Notes: generated from the letters alone by a model not told the origin. DNA of 64,000 nt from Saccharicrinis aurantiacus (GCF_001660705.2 NZ_LYBV02000007.1:62001-126000); one strand, 5' to 3'. Counted from the stretch's first letter, positions 8,145 to 17,612 are shown. Translations and numbers: made by a program.

Positions 8145-8837
8145 ATGAATAAACAAGGAAATACATATACATTTCTGTATGCATCGATTATGGTAATTGT
8201 TGTTGCCGCAGTATTAGCGTTTGTGTCGGAGACACTAAAGCCAATGCAGAACAAGAACGTTGAAGTTGCCAAAAAAATCGATATCCTAAAATCAGTAGGA
8301 ATCGAGAGTGATGCAAAAACAGCAGAAGACTTATATGCCAAAAGTATTGTTGCTACTAAAGTAATTAATATGAGTGGCGAAGAGGTAAATGGCGTAGATG
8401 CTTTTACTGTAGACTTAAGCAAAGAGGTACGTAAAGAACCAAAAGATAGAAACTACCCACTTTATGTGTGTAAAACTACTGATGGTGAAAAAATGATTAT
8501 TCCATTACGCGGTGTTGGTCTTTGGGGACCAGTTTGGGGATATATTTCTTTAGATAGCGATGGAAATACTGTTTACGGAGCTGTATTTGATCACAAAGGA
8601 GAAACACCAGGTTTAGGTGCTGAAATCTCTAAAGAGTTTTTTCAAACACCTTTTAAAGGCAAAACGATCTTTGATAAATCGGGTAGCTTTACTTCAATTA
8701 AAGTACTTAAGGGAACTAATTCTGAAGGTAATCCTCACGCAGTAGATGCAATATCAGGTGGTACTATTACAAGTAATGGTGTTTCTGATATGTTAGATGA
8801 ATGCCTGAGAGGGTACGAAAAGTATTTAAAAAAATAA
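8145..8837 (+). CDS. nqrC: Na+-translocating NADH:quinone reductase subunit C
   Basis: 230 residues: one N-terminal membrane helix (about 11-28) and a periplasmic FMN-binding domain. TPGLGAEI (154-161) and DAISGGTITSNGV (201-213) are the flavin-site motifs; Thr207 is the predicted FMN acceptor. The motif is SGGT here where many NqrC proteins have SGAT, a conservative change seen within the FMN-binding domain family. NqrC receives electrons from the membrane part and lies on the periplasmic side of the complex. It sits in the middle of the nqr operon. Confidence 0.95.
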   Translation: MNKQGNTYTFLYASIMVIVVAAVLAFVSETLKPMQNKNVEVAKKIDILKSVGIESDAKTAEDLYAKSIVATKVINMSGEEVNGVDAFTVDLSKEVRKEPKDRNYPLYVCKTTDGEKMIIPLRGVGLWGPVWGYISLDSDGNTVYGAVFDHKGETPGLGAEISKEFFQTPFKGKTIFDKSGSFTSIKVLKGTNSEGNPHAVDAISGGTITSNGVSDMLDECLRGYEKYLKK

Positions 8838-8849
8838 AACGGTTATATT

Positions 8850-9509
8850 ATGAGCGATAAGGAACCTTTGTTTTCCGCTAAAAACCGAAAACTTATAACA
8901 AATCCATTAAATGCTCAAAACCCGATTACAATTCAGGTTTTAGGTATTTGTTCGGCTTTGGCAGTAACGGCTAAATTAGAGCCAGCTATTGTAATGTCTA
9001 TTTCGGTAATGTTTGTGTTGGTATTTGCCAACCTTTTGATTTCTCTTTTACGTAACACTATTCCATCTCGAATTCGTATTATCGTTCAGTTGGTAGTTGT
9101 TGCTGCTCTTGTAATTTTAGTTGATCAAATACTAAAAGCTTTTGCTTACGAAGTAAGTAAGCAGTTATCGGTATTTGTAGGTCTTATTATTACAAACTGT
9201 ATTATCATGGGTCGTTTAGAGGCTTTTGCTTTAGGTAACAAACCTTGGCAATCGGTTTTAGATGGTGTTGGTAATTCAGCTGGTTACGGTGTAATTTTAA
9301 TTATTGTAGCTTTCTTCCGTGAGTTATTAGGCTCAGGTACTTTAACACTACCTGGATTAGGAACTTTACAGATTATTCCTGAAGCGTTTTACGAATTAGG
9401 ATATGTTAACAATGGTTTTATGATTTTGCCTCCAATGGCTCTAATTACTGTTGGTATCATTATCTGGGTTCAGCGTTCACGTAATAACGATTTGATTGAA
9501 TCAAATTAA
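8850..9509 (+). CDS. nqrD: Na+-translocating NADH:quinone reductase subunit D
   Basis: 219 residues with about six membrane helices. NqrD and NqrE are homologous, inverted-topology subunits that bind an iron-sulfur centre between them in the membrane and form part of the sodium channel. The family segments GICSALAVTAKLEPAIVMS (about 30-48, with the conserved Cys33) and GLIITNCIIMGRLEAFA (about 110-126, with its Cys) are present, giving one cysteine in each half for the shared cluster. Codon use and spacing match the rest of the operon. Confidence 0.95.
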   Translation: MSDKEPLFSAKNRKLITNPLNAQNPITIQVLGICSALAVTAKLEPAIVMSISVMFVLVFANLLISLLRNTIPSRIRIIVQLVVVAALVILVDQILKAFAYEVSKQLSVFVGLIITNCIIMGRLEAFALGNKPWQSVLDGVGNSAGYGVILIIVAFFRELLGSGTLTLPGLGTLQIIPEAFYELGYVNNGFMILPPMALITVGIIIWVQRSRNNDLIESN

Positions 9510-9534
9510 TTGTAAACCAGAAAAACAGATTTAA

Positions 9535-10149
9535 ATGGATATTTTAAATACATTCATCAAGTCCATCTTTATTGATAATATGGTATTTGCTTACTTCCTA
9601 GGTATGTGTTCATACTTGGCAGTATCAAAAACTGTAAAAACATCTTTTGGACTTGGTTTAGCCGTAGTTTTCGTACTACTTATTACAGTTCCTGTAGATT
9701 GGCTTTTAGATAAGTATGTGCTTTCAGAAGGTGCTTTATCTTGGTTAGGTGAAGGATTTGCAAGCGTAGATCTTAGCTTCTTAAGCTTTATCATGTTTAT
9801 TGCCATTATTGCATCCATGGTGCAGTTGGTTGAAATGATAGTTGAGAAATTTGCTCCCGCATTATATAGTCAGTTAGGTATATTCTTACCTCTTATTGCT
9901 GTAAACTGTGCAATCTTAGGTGGATCTTTATTTATGCAAGAGCGTCAATACGAAACATTATCAGAAGCTACAGCCTTCGGTTTAGGTTCAGGTATCGGTT
10001 GGTTATTGGCTATTGTGGGTATTGCTGCAATTCGCGAAAAATTAAAGTACTCTGATGTACCAGCTCCATTAAGAGGTTTGGGTATTACGTTTATCGTAAC
10101 CGGACTAATGGGTATTGCATTCATGAGTTTTATGGGAATTAAGTTATAA
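9535..10149 (+). CDS. nqrE: Na+-translocating NADH:quinone reductase subunit E
   Basis: 204 residues with six predicted membrane helices. The cysteine-bearing segments [11 protein letters not shown] (about 21-31) and [15 protein letters not shown] (about 119-133) mirror those of NqrD and are the ligands to the intramembrane iron-sulfur centre. NqrE completes the membrane core that carries Na+ out of the cell. Gap to nqrD is 25 bp and to nqrF 24 bp. Confidence 0.95.
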   Translation: MDILNTFIKSIFIDNMVFAYFLGMCSYLAVSKTVKTSFGLGLAVVFVLLITVPVDWLLDKYVLSEGALSWLGEGFASVDLSFLSFIMFIAIIASMVQLVEMIVEKFAPALYSQLGIFLPLIAVNCAILGGSLFMQERQYETLSEATAFGLGSGIGWLLAIVGIAAIREKLKYSDVPAPLRGLGITFIVTGLMGIAFMSFMGIKL

Positions 10150-10173
10150 CCTGCAAACTAAAGAAATATAAAA

Positions 10174-11439
10174 ATGAATATGATATTATTAGCTAGTCAG
10201 GGTACAGTAATTACTACCAGTGTGGTAGTATTCTTACTGGTTATTCTTCTGTTAGTGTCTATACTTTCGTATGTAAAACAAAAGTTGACACCTGCAGGAA
10301 CCGTTACTATCGATATTAATGGTGGAGAGCAAGCCTTAGAGGTATCTCCCGGTCAAACATTATTATCTGCATTAGGTGACAATAAAATCTTCTTACCATC
10401 CGCTTGTGGTGGTGGTGGTACATGTGCTATGTGTCGCTGTCAGGTTACTGAAGGAGCAGGTTCTATTTTGCCAACTGAAACAGGATATTTTTCTCGTAAA
10501 GAGCAAGCCAATAATTGGCGTTTATCTTGTCAGGTAAAAGTAAAAGAAGATATGAAAATGGAAATCCCACAAGAAATTCTTGGTATCAAGAAGTGGGAGT
10601 GTACTGTTGTATCAAATGATAACGTTGCTACTTACATTAAGGAGTTTGTTGTTAAATTGCCTGATGGCGAAACATTAGACTTTAAATCGGGTGGATATAT
10701 CCAAATTGATGTACCTAAAATCACAGTTGATTTTAAGGATATGATCATCGGTGAGGAATACAAAGCTGAGTACGAGCAGTATGGTATTTTCGACTTACAA
10801 ATGGTGAACCCAGAGGAAACATTCCGTGCTTACTCTATGGCTAACCACCCTGCAGAGGGTAACATTGTAATGTTGAACATTCGTATTGCAACACCTCCTT
10901 TTGATAGAGTAAATGGCGGATTTATGAAAGTAAACCCTGGTGTTTGTTCTTCATATATCTTCTCGCGCAAGCCAGGTGATAAAGTAGTTGTTTCAGGTCC
11001 TTACGGAGAGTTCTTTATTAAGGAAACTGAGCGTGAGATGATGTTTATTGGTGGTGGTGCTGGTATGGCGCCAATGCGTTCACACATCTTCCACTTATTC
11101 CACACATTAGAAACTGGTCGTAAGGCTACATTCTGGTATGGTGCTCGTTCTAAGAAGGAGATTTTCTACCAAGATCAATTTGAAGCTATCGAGAAGAAAT
11201 TCCCGAACTTTAAGTTTAAAATTGCTTTAAGTGATCCTCAACCAGAAGATAACTGGGAAGGTTCAACAGGCTTTATCCACCAGGTTATTAACGATGAGTA
11301 TCTAAGTAAACATGAGGAGCCAGAAGATATCGAATATTATCTTTGTGGACCTCCAATGATGAATGATGCAGTTAATAAAATGCTTTATGATTTAGGGGTA
11401 CCTGATGAAATGATTGCATTTGATGATTTCGGTTCTTAA
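10174..11439 (+). CDS. nqrF: Na+-translocating NADH:quinone reductase subunit F
   Basis: 421 residues. One N-terminal membrane anchor (about 11-32) is followed by a plant-type 2Fe-2S ferredoxin domain with ligands Cys78, Cys84, Cys87 and Cys119 (CGGGGTCAMC and RLSC), then a ferredoxin-reductase-type FAD domain (RAYSMAN motif) and an NADH domain (GGGAGMAPMRS, then YYLCGPPMM). It is the entry point of electrons from NADH. The C-terminal tail AFDDFGS is standard for the family. The start could be the ATG at 10174 or the ATG at 10180; the difference is two residues. This is the last gene of the operon. Confidence 0.96.
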   Translation: MNMILLASQGTVITTSVVVFLLVILLLVSILSYVKQKLTPAGTVTIDINGGEQALEVSPGQTLLSALGDNKIFLPSACGGGGTCAMCRCQVTEGAGSILPTETGYFSRKEQANNWRLSCQVKVKEDMKMEIPQEILGIKKWECTVVSNDNVATYIKEFVVKLPDGETLDFKSGGYIQIDVPKITVDFKDMIIGEEYKAEYEQYGIFDLQMVNPEETFRAYSMANHPAEGNIVMLNIRIATPPFDRVNGGFMKVNPGVCSSYIFSRKPGDKVVVSGPYGEFFIKETEREMMFIGGGAGMAPMRSHIFHLFHTLETGRKATFWYGARSKKEIFYQDQFEAIEKKFPNFKFKIALSDPQPEDNWEGSTGFIHQVINDEYLSKHEEPEDIEYYLCGPPMMNDAVNKMLYDLGVPDEMIAFDDFGS

Positions 11440-11463
11440 TTTGAAACAAATCATATAATATAT

Positions 11464-11497
11464 AAGCCAGCTAGAAGCCATTCTAGCTGGCTTTTTC
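11464..11497 (+). terminator. terminator of the nqr operon
   Basis: Perfect 13-bp stem AAGCCAGCTAGAA / TTCTAGCTGGCTT (11464-11476 and 11481-11493) with a 4-nt loop and a following T run. Confidence 0.92.
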
Positions 11498-11652
11498 GTT
11501 TTATAAGGTAATGTATAGGTAATGCCTAGTTATGGCTTAATATCTAATGTATTGGCTAGGTTCGTTTGTGTTACCTCACAGTGTAAACTATTCTTTAAAT
11601 AACACTGGTTATTACTGCTTCTATTAACTATGCGTAATTTGTAGTTATAATA

Positions 11653-11663
11653 TACTTACGTAT
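11653..11663 (+). promoter_or_regulatory. TACTTACGTAT motif, copy 1
   Basis: Copy of a motif shared by four promoters of the urea region. Here it lies just upstream of the -33 element of the promoter at 11667-11697, a position suited to an activator. Confidence 0.45.
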
Positions 11664-11666
11664 TTA

Positions 11667-11697
11667 ATTGTGCTTTTATTAGATCTTATTATTTTTG
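11667..11697 (+). promoter_or_regulatory. promoter of the His-rich small gene
   Basis: ATTG at 11667-11670, a 19-bp spacer and TATTTTTG at 11690-11697, a good fit to the Bacteroidetes TTTG-N19-TAnnTTTG promoter. It lies 28 bp before the ATG at 11725. Confidence 0.55.
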
Positions 11698-11724
11698 CCT
11701 TTTTAAATAAATAAACATCGTGTT

Positions 11725-11925
11725 ATGAAAATGAGAAAGTATTTGTTAAGTCTGATTGCTTTATTGGCATCAACTATAAGTTGTTTTGCGCACCCAGGGC
11801 ACCATCACGAAGAATCGTTGATGTACTTAGTACAACATAATTTGGCAACTATTTTAATTCCTGTTGGAGTTGTAGTGGCAATTGGAGCCTATTTTTTATA
11901 CAGAAAGACAAGAAAGGCAGAGTAA
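11725..11925 (+). CDS. small His-rich single-span membrane protein
   Basis: 66 residues. A signal peptide ends near SCFA (about residue 22), giving a mature N-terminus HPGHHHEES, then one membrane helix (about 43-59) and a basic tail YRKTRKAE inside the cell. The mature N-terminus with four His in six residues would face the periplasm and could bind a divalent metal; the same HPGH start occurs in HupE/UreJ nickel-uptake proteins, although the full permease fold is absent here. Placed at the head of the urea region under the shared TACTTACGTAT motif, a role in nickel handling for urease is plausible but unproven. No wider homology is recognised. Confidence 0.7.
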   Translation: MKMRKYLLSLIALLASTISCFAHPGHHHEESLMYLVQHNLATILIPVGVVVAIGAYFLYRKTRKAE

Positions 11926-12084
11926 AATACATTATACTCTATTTTAAGCAGGTGTTAAACTATTAATATCTGCTTTTTTTATTTATACACTTCACTTCAC
12001 AGGGGGTATGTTATTGTAAATGCATATTTTAATATTAAGTAATGTTAAAAACAGGGGGTTGTTTTAATAATTCTTGAATATTTG

Positions 12085-12115
12085 TTTGGTGGTTTAAATT
12101 AAGTACGTAGTTTTG
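12085..12115 (+). promoter_or_regulatory. promoter of the urea-region porin gene
   Basis: TTTG at 12085-12088, a 19-bp spacer and TAGTTTTG at 12108-12115: an exact match to the Bacteroidetes vegetative consensus, 40 bp upstream of the porin ATG. Confidence 0.7.
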
Positions 12116-12116
12116 T

Positions 12117-12127
12117 ATACGTAAGTA
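12117..12127 (-). promoter_or_regulatory. TACTTACGTAT motif, copy 2
   Basis: Exact reverse-strand copy, starting 2 bp after the -7 element of the porin promoter. A related half (AAGTACGTA, 12101-12109) overlaps the -7 element itself. This position would suit repression or start-site control. Confidence 0.5.
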
Positions 12128-12155
12128 ATGAGTAAATAAACCACAAACATATATT

Positions 12156-13439
12156 ATGAAAACATCAAGCTTATTTTTAACGGCAGCGCTTTTAAGTGCT
12201 AGCCTATGCTTACGGGCCGAAGAGGAGCCAAAAGTGAAATTCAATCAAGATCAAAGTCTACTTAAGAGTGCTGCTCCTGCTGCTTCTGTTGCTGTAGAGG
12301 AGGCTAAGGAGTCAGAGGAGGCTTTTAAACCATCTGTTTCGGTTGGTGGTATTATTCACATGTTTGCCAGTTCTCAACAAAAGGGTTACAATCCTTTTAG
12401 TGGATCTTCTGCTGTTGAAAATGGTAGCGATTGGAATAATGGTTTCCAAATATTACGGAGTAGAATTATGCTAGGGGCTCAGTTAACCGAAAAGGCAAAC
12501 TTTTTTATGGAAACAGAAATTCCATTGGGTTCTTTGTCTGGCGTTCAGGGGCAAGACAAAAATATTCCTTCCATGCCTACTATTCTCGATTGTCAGTTTG
12601 AGTACGTGTTTAACCCTGCCTTTAGCGTTATAGCCGGACAACAATTGGTTGCACATAATCGCAATGGTTTACAGGGTGCTGCTGGTTTATTAGCCAACGA
12701 TTTTACTTACTACCAGTATCCGCATAACATGTTTCAGTCTGATCCTCTGCAAAACTATTATGGTAGAGATTTAGGGGTAAACTTTAGAGGTATTGTATTA
12801 AACGATAAATTAGAGTATCGCTTGGGCTTCTTCGCAGGTCGTACTCAGTTCGAAGGTGAAGATTCGTCTCCTTTACGTACGGTTGGTCGTTTGGTATATA
12901 ATATATTTGATGCCGATAAAAACTTCTACTATAACGGAACTAACCTTGGCGAAGGTAAAACTTTATCTATTGGTGCTGGGTTCGATACTCAAGGTACCTA
13001 TAGTGCAATTGGTGCCGATGTATTTGCTGATATGCCAGCAGGCGATGCCGGTTCTTTTACGGTTAATGGTGCCTTTTCGCATATCACAGGCGGTAACGAT
13101 CCTGAAGCTAAATATAGCTTTTCGGGAATGATACCTACGCAAAATACCCAATTACTTGAGGCCGGATATTACTTTAAGAAAACAAAACTACAACCTTACG
13201 TACGTTACGAGCGTCAGGCATATGCTTCAGAAGACAAGCAAGTATTAGATACAGAGTCTTTTGATAAATACAACTCAAACACAGTATTGGGCGCAGGTGT
13301 AAACTACTGGTTCAATAGTTATAATACCAACTTACGTGCTTCTTATACAACTACAAAAAGCGATTACTTAGTTGATGGTGCCGATAAGTCGGAAACTTAT
13401 GGTCAGTTTTGGTTGCAAGTACAAATATTCATCTTTTAG
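12156..13439 (+). CDS. outer-membrane beta-barrel porin (OprP/OprO-like)
   Basis: 427 residues. A signal peptide ends near LCLRAEEE (about 20), followed by an Ala/Glu-rich linker and from about residue 63 (SVGGIIHMFA) a long run of alternating strands: ILRSRIMLGAQLTEKANFFM, ELEY-type strands and a final aromatic residue in FWLQVQIFIF, as in outer-membrane barrels. The overall pattern resembles phosphate-selective-type porins. Its place directly before urtA (29-bp gap) and the shared promoter make it the likely outer-membrane entry for urea or short amides, known from other bacteria with porins next to urt genes. The substrate is inferred from context only. Confidence 0.75.
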   Translation: MKTSSLFLTAALLSASLCLRAEEEPKVKFNQDQSLLKSAAPAASVAVEEAKESEEAFKPSVSVGGIIHMFASSQQKGYNPFSGSSAVENGSDWNNGFQILRSRIMLGAQLTEKANFFMETEIPLGSLSGVQGQDKNIPSMPTILDCQFEYVFNPAFSVIAGQQLVAHNRNGLQGAAGLLANDFTYYQYPHNMFQSDPLQNYYGRDLGVNFRGIVLNDKLEYRLGFFAGRTQFEGEDSSPLRTVGRLVYNIFDADKNFYYNGTNLGEGKTLSIGAGFDTQGTYSAIGADVFADMPAGDAGSFTVNGAFSHITGGNDPEAKYSFSGMIPTQNTQLLEAGYYFKKTKLQPYVRYERQAYASEDKQVLDTESFDKYNSNTVLGAGVNYWFNSYNTNLRASYTTTKSDYLVDGADKSETYGQFWLQVQIFIF

Positions 13440-13468
13440 ATAAACCCTCACTTTAAAAATATATCATT

Positions 13469-14743
13469 ATGAAATTATTATCAAAGAAAACAATTTCTGC
13501 TGTACTAGGTATGGCTACTATGGGCGCATTATTATTTACTAGTTGTGCGGGCGGTTCATCTTCTAAAAAAAGTGAATCGAGTGATGATGTGATTAAAATG
13601 GGAATATTACATTCCTTAAGTGGTACAATGGCTATTTCAGAGGTATCGCTAAAGGATGTTGCCATGATGGCCATCGACGAAATTAATGCTGATGGTGGTA
13701 TTTTAGGAAAGCAAATAGAGCCTGTAATAGTTGATCCGGCATCGGATTGGGATATGTTTGCAGAGAAAGCAAAAGAGTTGTTAGCCAAAGATAAAGTAGA
13801 TGTAACTTTTGGTTGTTGGACTTCAGTATCACGTAAGTCGGTATTGCCTGTTTACGAAGAGTACAAAGGTTTATTGTTTTACCAAGTTCAGTACGAAGGT
13901 CAAGAGCAATCGCCAAACATTATTTATACAGGAGCAACGCCAAATCAGCAATTGATTCCTGCTGCTGAGTACTTAATGAGTGAAGATGGTGGTGACTACA
14001 AGAAGTTTTATTTATTAGGAACTGATTATGTATTTCCGCGTACAGCCAACTTAATTTTAAAAAATTACTTATTGGCAATGGGCGTTCCTGCTGCTAATAT
14101 TATTGAAGAATATACACCGTTCCATCACCAAGATTATCAAACTATTGTTTCTAAAATTAAAAAGTTTGCTGCTGAGGGTGATGCTTGTGTGTTAAGTACC
14201 ATAAATGGCGATAGTAATGTGCCATTTTATAAAGAATTTGCCAACCAAGGTTTATCAGCATCAACTTGTCCTATTATGGCGTTCTCTGTTGCTGAGGATG
14301 AATTAAGAGCAATGGATACTGAGTTTTTAACAGGTCATTTAGCTGCTTGGAATTATTACGAGTCGATTAAAACACCTGAGAACTTCAAGTTTGTTGAGAA
14401 ATTTAAAAAGTATTGCGAGTCTAAAGGTTTACCAGGAGGAATTGATAGAGTAACTGATGATCCTATTCACTGGACCTATACTGCGGTTTATTTGTATAAA
14501 AAAGCGGTTGAAAAAGCCGGAACTACAGATGTTGAAAAAGTGATTGAGGCTTTATCAGGATTAGAGTATCAATCGCCAGGAGGCTTAGTAAAAATGGATG
14601 CTGCTAATCATCACTTGGCAAAGCCTGTATTAATTGGTGAGATTAGAGCTGATGGTCAGTTTGATATCATCTCTGAAACGGAAGGATTAATTAATCCAGA
14701 GCCTTTTAGCCAATATGCAAAACAAGATATTGCGCAAAATTAA
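13469..14743 (+). CDS. urtA: urea ABC transporter, substrate-binding lipoprotein
   Basis: 424 residues. A lipobox LFTSC (Cys26) is followed by a Ser/Lys linker and a type I periplasmic binding fold of the branched-chain amino-acid/amide class: IKMGILHSLSGTMAISE, then GCWTSVSRKSVLPVYE and GLLFYQVQYEGQE, which are characteristic of UrtA. It captures urea at the inner-membrane surface and delivers it to UrtBC. It is 29 bp downstream of the porin gene and separated from urtB by a 184-bp gap with a hairpin, which should raise its dose relative to the permeases. Confidence 0.92.
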   Translation: MKLLSKKTISAVLGMATMGALLFTSCAGGSSSKKSESSDDVIKMGILHSLSGTMAISEVSLKDVAMMAIDEINADGGILGKQIEPVIVDPASDWDMFAEKAKELLAKDKVDVTFGCWTSVSRKSVLPVYEEYKGLLFYQVQYEGQEQSPNIIYTGATPNQQLIPAAEYLMSEDGGDYKKFYLLGTDYVFPRTANLILKNYLLAMGVPAANIIEEYTPFHHQDYQTIVSKIKKFAAEGDACVLSTINGDSNVPFYKEFANQGLSASTCPIMAFSVAEDELRAMDTEFLTGHLAAWNYYESIKTPENFKFVEKFKKYCESKGLPGGIDRVTDDPIHWTYTAVYLYKKAVEKAGTTDVEKVIEALSGLEYQSPGGLVKMDAANHHLAKPVLIGEIRADGQFDIISETEGLINPEPFSQYAKQDIAQN

Positions 14744-14759
14744 ATAGGTAACATAAGGG

Positions 14760-14800
14760 AGAAGCTACTTTGATTTCTGGTAATAGTCAAAGTAGCTTCT
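14760..14800 (+). terminator. intercistronic hairpin between urtA and urtB
   Basis: 14-bp perfect stem AGAAGCTACTTTGA / TCAAAGTAGCTTCT (14760-14773 and 14787-14800), 13-nt loop. It lacks a proper T run, so it is likely a partial terminator or a 3'-end stabiliser that lets the binding protein be made in excess over the permease. Confidence 0.7.
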
Positions 14801-14927
14801 TAAACCAAAAATCTTTAATTAATCCCCACTTCATTAAAAGGCATGCTCATGTTCTAGGTTTTGTTAGTGAATAAAGCCTAAAAACGAGTAAGCTGTATCA
14901 AGCCATTACACATCAAATAAATAAGCT

Positions 14928-16523
14928 ATGCTAAAAAAAATATTACTCCTTTTTATGGTTATGTTGGCCTTTGTTAAGCCAATATTTTCGATGGAGCAAG
15001 ATAGTTGCATTCAAATTATTTTGCAGAAGGATAAAGTAAGTTTTGATGAGGCAGCACATCAAATATGTGAACGAAAATCAATAGGCGATATTCGCTTTGC
15101 TGCCGCTATACTAGAAAAACGACTCTATAAAAGCCAAACCATAGCACTTACAAAATATAAAGGTAATGATGATTACGTTCCTGTATTCTCTACTACCTCA
15201 ATTGGTTTTTCTAAAGATAGTATTCAAGAAGTAAAATTATCGCGCAAGCAACGCTTGGCATTTTCGTCACTAAGTAAATATTGTAATTTAATTAGTGCCA
15301 AACCCGAAGTACGCATCATGGGATATCAGCTATTAATTTCCAAAGGAGTGTTGAGTGATGCCCCCATTGTAAAGGCTTTTATAAAGGAGGAGTTAGATGA
15401 AAAAGTGCGCCTTAGTGCTCAATCTGCTTTGATGGGAATCATGCTGCGCAGTGAAGATTTAAAAGATCAGGATGAAGCTTTATTACAAATGGCAAAGTCC
15501 CGCTCGGGTATCTTTGTAAATGCTTTAAAAGATTATGCTGAGCTTAATGCAGAAGATGCAGGAAGGGCAGAAAAGGCCAATTCTATCATTAGATATATTC
15601 ATAGAAAAGAGGTTTTTGTAAACTTTATCCAAAACTTGTTTAGTGGCATTAGTTTGGGTAGTATATTGTTATTGGTTGCACTCGGTTTATCTATTATATA
15701 TGGTTTAGGTGGTGTGATAAATATGAGCCATGGCGAGTTTGTTATGATTGGTGCCTACACTACCTTTTGTATGCAGCAAATTTTTATAGCAGCCTTTCCT
15801 CCGGCCTGGTTTGATTTCTTCTACATTATGTCCATCCCTTTTGCTTTTATTACATCAGGCCTTATGGGTTTGTTAATTGAACGACTTATAATAAAGCATC
15901 TTTATGACAGACCGCTAGAGAGTTTGTTGGCAACATGGGGTGTAAGTTTAATGCTTATTCAATTGTGTAGAACCATATTTGGAGATGTTACTGCTGTTAA
16001 GGCGCCTTCGTTTTTAAATGGTGGTATCGAAGTAATCGAAGGCTTAATGCTTCCTTACAATAGGTTGTTTATAATTGGATTAACCGCTTTTATGGTGGTG
16101 ATAACTTATTTGGTTTTTAATAAATCGCGTTTAGGTTTAAAAATTAGATCAGTAACTCAAAATAGAAATATGAGCTCGTGCGTGGGAATCAATACCAAAC
16201 AAATAGATTCACTTACGTTTATGTTGGGGTCGGGCTTGGCTGGTGTTGCAGGTTGTGCCATGACTTTAATAGGAAATGTGGTGCCCGATATGGGACAAAC
16301 GTTTATTGTAGATTCCTTTTTAGTGGTTGTAACCGGAGGGGTTGGTAAACTCGTCGGAACCATTGTTTCTGCAATGGGCATTGGAGTGCTGTCTAAAATA
16401 TTCGAATTCTTCTTTCAAGCCGTATATGGTAAGGTTGTTATGCTCGGCATCATTATTATTTTCCTTCAGTTTAAACCTAAGGGACTGTTTCCCGATAAGG
16501 GAAGACATAGTGATGATGATTAA
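14928..16523 (+). CDS. urtB: urea ABC transporter permease UrtB
   Basis: 531 residues. A signal-like N-terminus is followed by about 200 residues of soluble helical sequence (HEAT-like in feel, including VRLSAQSALMGIMLR) that would lie outside the inner membrane, then from about residue 232 the LivH-type permease with helices such as GSILLLVALGLSIIYGLGG, the NMSHGEFVMIGAY motif and a C-terminal LQFKPKGLFPDKGR. The extended N-terminus is normal for UrtB and absent from LivH. It pairs with UrtC to form the urea channel. The gene has its own 184-bp leader, so a separate promoter is possible. Confidence 0.92.
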   Translation: MLKKILLLFMVMLAFVKPIFSMEQDSCIQIILQKDKVSFDEAAHQICERKSIGDIRFAAAILEKRLYKSQTIALTKYKGNDDYVPVFSTTSIGFSKDSIQEVKLSRKQRLAFSSLSKYCNLISAKPEVRIMGYQLLISKGVLSDAPIVKAFIKEELDEKVRLSAQSALMGIMLRSEDLKDQDEALLQMAKSRSGIFVNALKDYAELNAEDAGRAEKANSIIRYIHRKEVFVNFIQNLFSGISLGSILLLVALGLSIIYGLGGVINMSHGEFVMIGAYTTFCMQQIFIAAFPPAWFDFFYIMSIPFAFITSGLMGLLIERLIIKHLYDRPLESLLATWGVSLMLIQLCRTIFGDVTAVKAPSFLNGGIEVIEGLMLPYNRLFIIGLTAFMVVITYLVFNKSRLGLKIRSVTQNRNMSSCVGINTKQIDSLTFMLGSGLAGVAGCAMTLIGNVVPDMGQTFIVDSFLVVVTGGVGKLVGTIVSAMGIGVLSKIFEFFFQAVYGKVVMLGIIIIFLQFKPKGLFPDKGRHSDDD

Positions 16524-16556
16524 TTAAAAAGGTGCTGAATATTAAAAAGAGATATC

Positions 16557-17612
16557 ATGATAAAAGATAATAAATACTATATACTGTTCTTCGTTGTTTT
16601 TATGATTTTACTGCCATTGGCCTATGTTGTTGGATTGGTAGATATAAATACAATAACGCTGTGGGGCCGCTATTTTTGTTTTGCCATAGCAGCTATTGGT
16701 GTTGATTTAATTTGGGGTTATACCGGCATATTGAGTATGACTCAAGCCTTATTTTTCTGTTTCGGAGCTTACGGAATGGGTATGTACTTAACTTTAAGTA
16801 ATCTTCCGGCCGGAACAACTTTGCCTGCTTTTATGACTTGGAATCAGGTGAGTGAATTGCCTTTGTTTTGGCAGCCTTTTGAGTCCTTTCCAGCTGCAAT
16901 GGCCTTGGCTTTATTTGTGCCAGCCGCTTTTGCTGCTGTTTTTGGTTTCTTTGTATTCCGAAGTCGCATCAAAGGAGTATATTTTGCCATTATCACTCAA
17001 GCATTAGCCTTGGCTATGTTCTTGGTTTTTTCGCGTAACGAAACCATGTTAGGTGGTACCAATGGATTAACTGATTTTAAAACGATTCTTGGTTTCGATT
17101 TACGCAGTAGTAATACCAAGTTGGCTTTATACATCATCAGCTTTGGCGTATTGTGTTTGGTTTTTGTGTATGCTAAAAACCTGGTAAAATCAAAATTCGG
17201 AAAGTCTTTAGTAGCCATCCGTGATAGCGAAAGTAGAATGCGTTTTACAGCGTATAAAGTAACCAATTATAACATTGTAATTTTTGTAATTGCAGCTGTT
17301 ATAGCCGCCATAGGAGGTATTTTATATTTACCTCAAACAGGAATTATTACACCCGGTAGAATGAGTGTTCAGGCTTCCATTGAAATGGTTGTATGGGTTG
17401 CTCTCGGTGGGCGAGGGAGTGTTAAAGGTGCAGTAATTGGTGCCCTGTTGGTCAATTTAATGTATAGCATATTTACTTCTCTTATGCCAGGTGCATGGTT
17501 ATATGTTCTGGGTGGTCTCTTCATTGTAACAGTTCTTTATCTCGATAAGGGAATAGTAGGCTTATTTGATCAATTAAAGCAGAAGTTTTACCCAGTAAAG
17601 TCAAATTCTTAA
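16557..17612 (+). CDS. urtC: urea ABC transporter permease UrtC
   Basis: 351 residues with about nine to ten membrane helices and the LivM-type signatures WGYTGILSMTQALFF and AIRDSESRMRFTAYKV (cytoplasmic coupling region), plus VWVALGGRGSVKGAVIGA near the C-terminus. These are typical of UrtC. It is 33 bp after urtB and 20 bp before urtD, in the same transcription unit. Confidence 0.92.
   Translation: MIKDNKYYILFFVVFMILLPLAYVVGLVDINTITLWGRYFCFAIAAIGVDLIWGYTGILSMTQALFFCFGAYGMGMYLTLSNLPAGTTLPAFMTWNQVSELPLFWQPFESFPAAMALALFVPAAFAAVFGFFVFRSRIKGVYFAIITQALALAMFLVFSRNETMLGGTNGLTDFKTILGFDLRSSNTKLALYIISFGVLCLVFVYAKNLVKSKFGKSLVAIRDSESRMRFTAYKVTNYNIVIFVIAAVIAAIGGILYLPQTGIITPGRMSVQASIEMVVWVALGGRGSVKGAVIGALLVNLMYSIFTSLMPGAWLYVLGGLFIVTVLYLDKGIVGLFDQLKQKFYPVKSNS

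Noticed and set aside
12856-13131. 91-residue forward frame in the porin gene
   Set aside because: Out-of-frame shadow of a clearly coding barrel protein.
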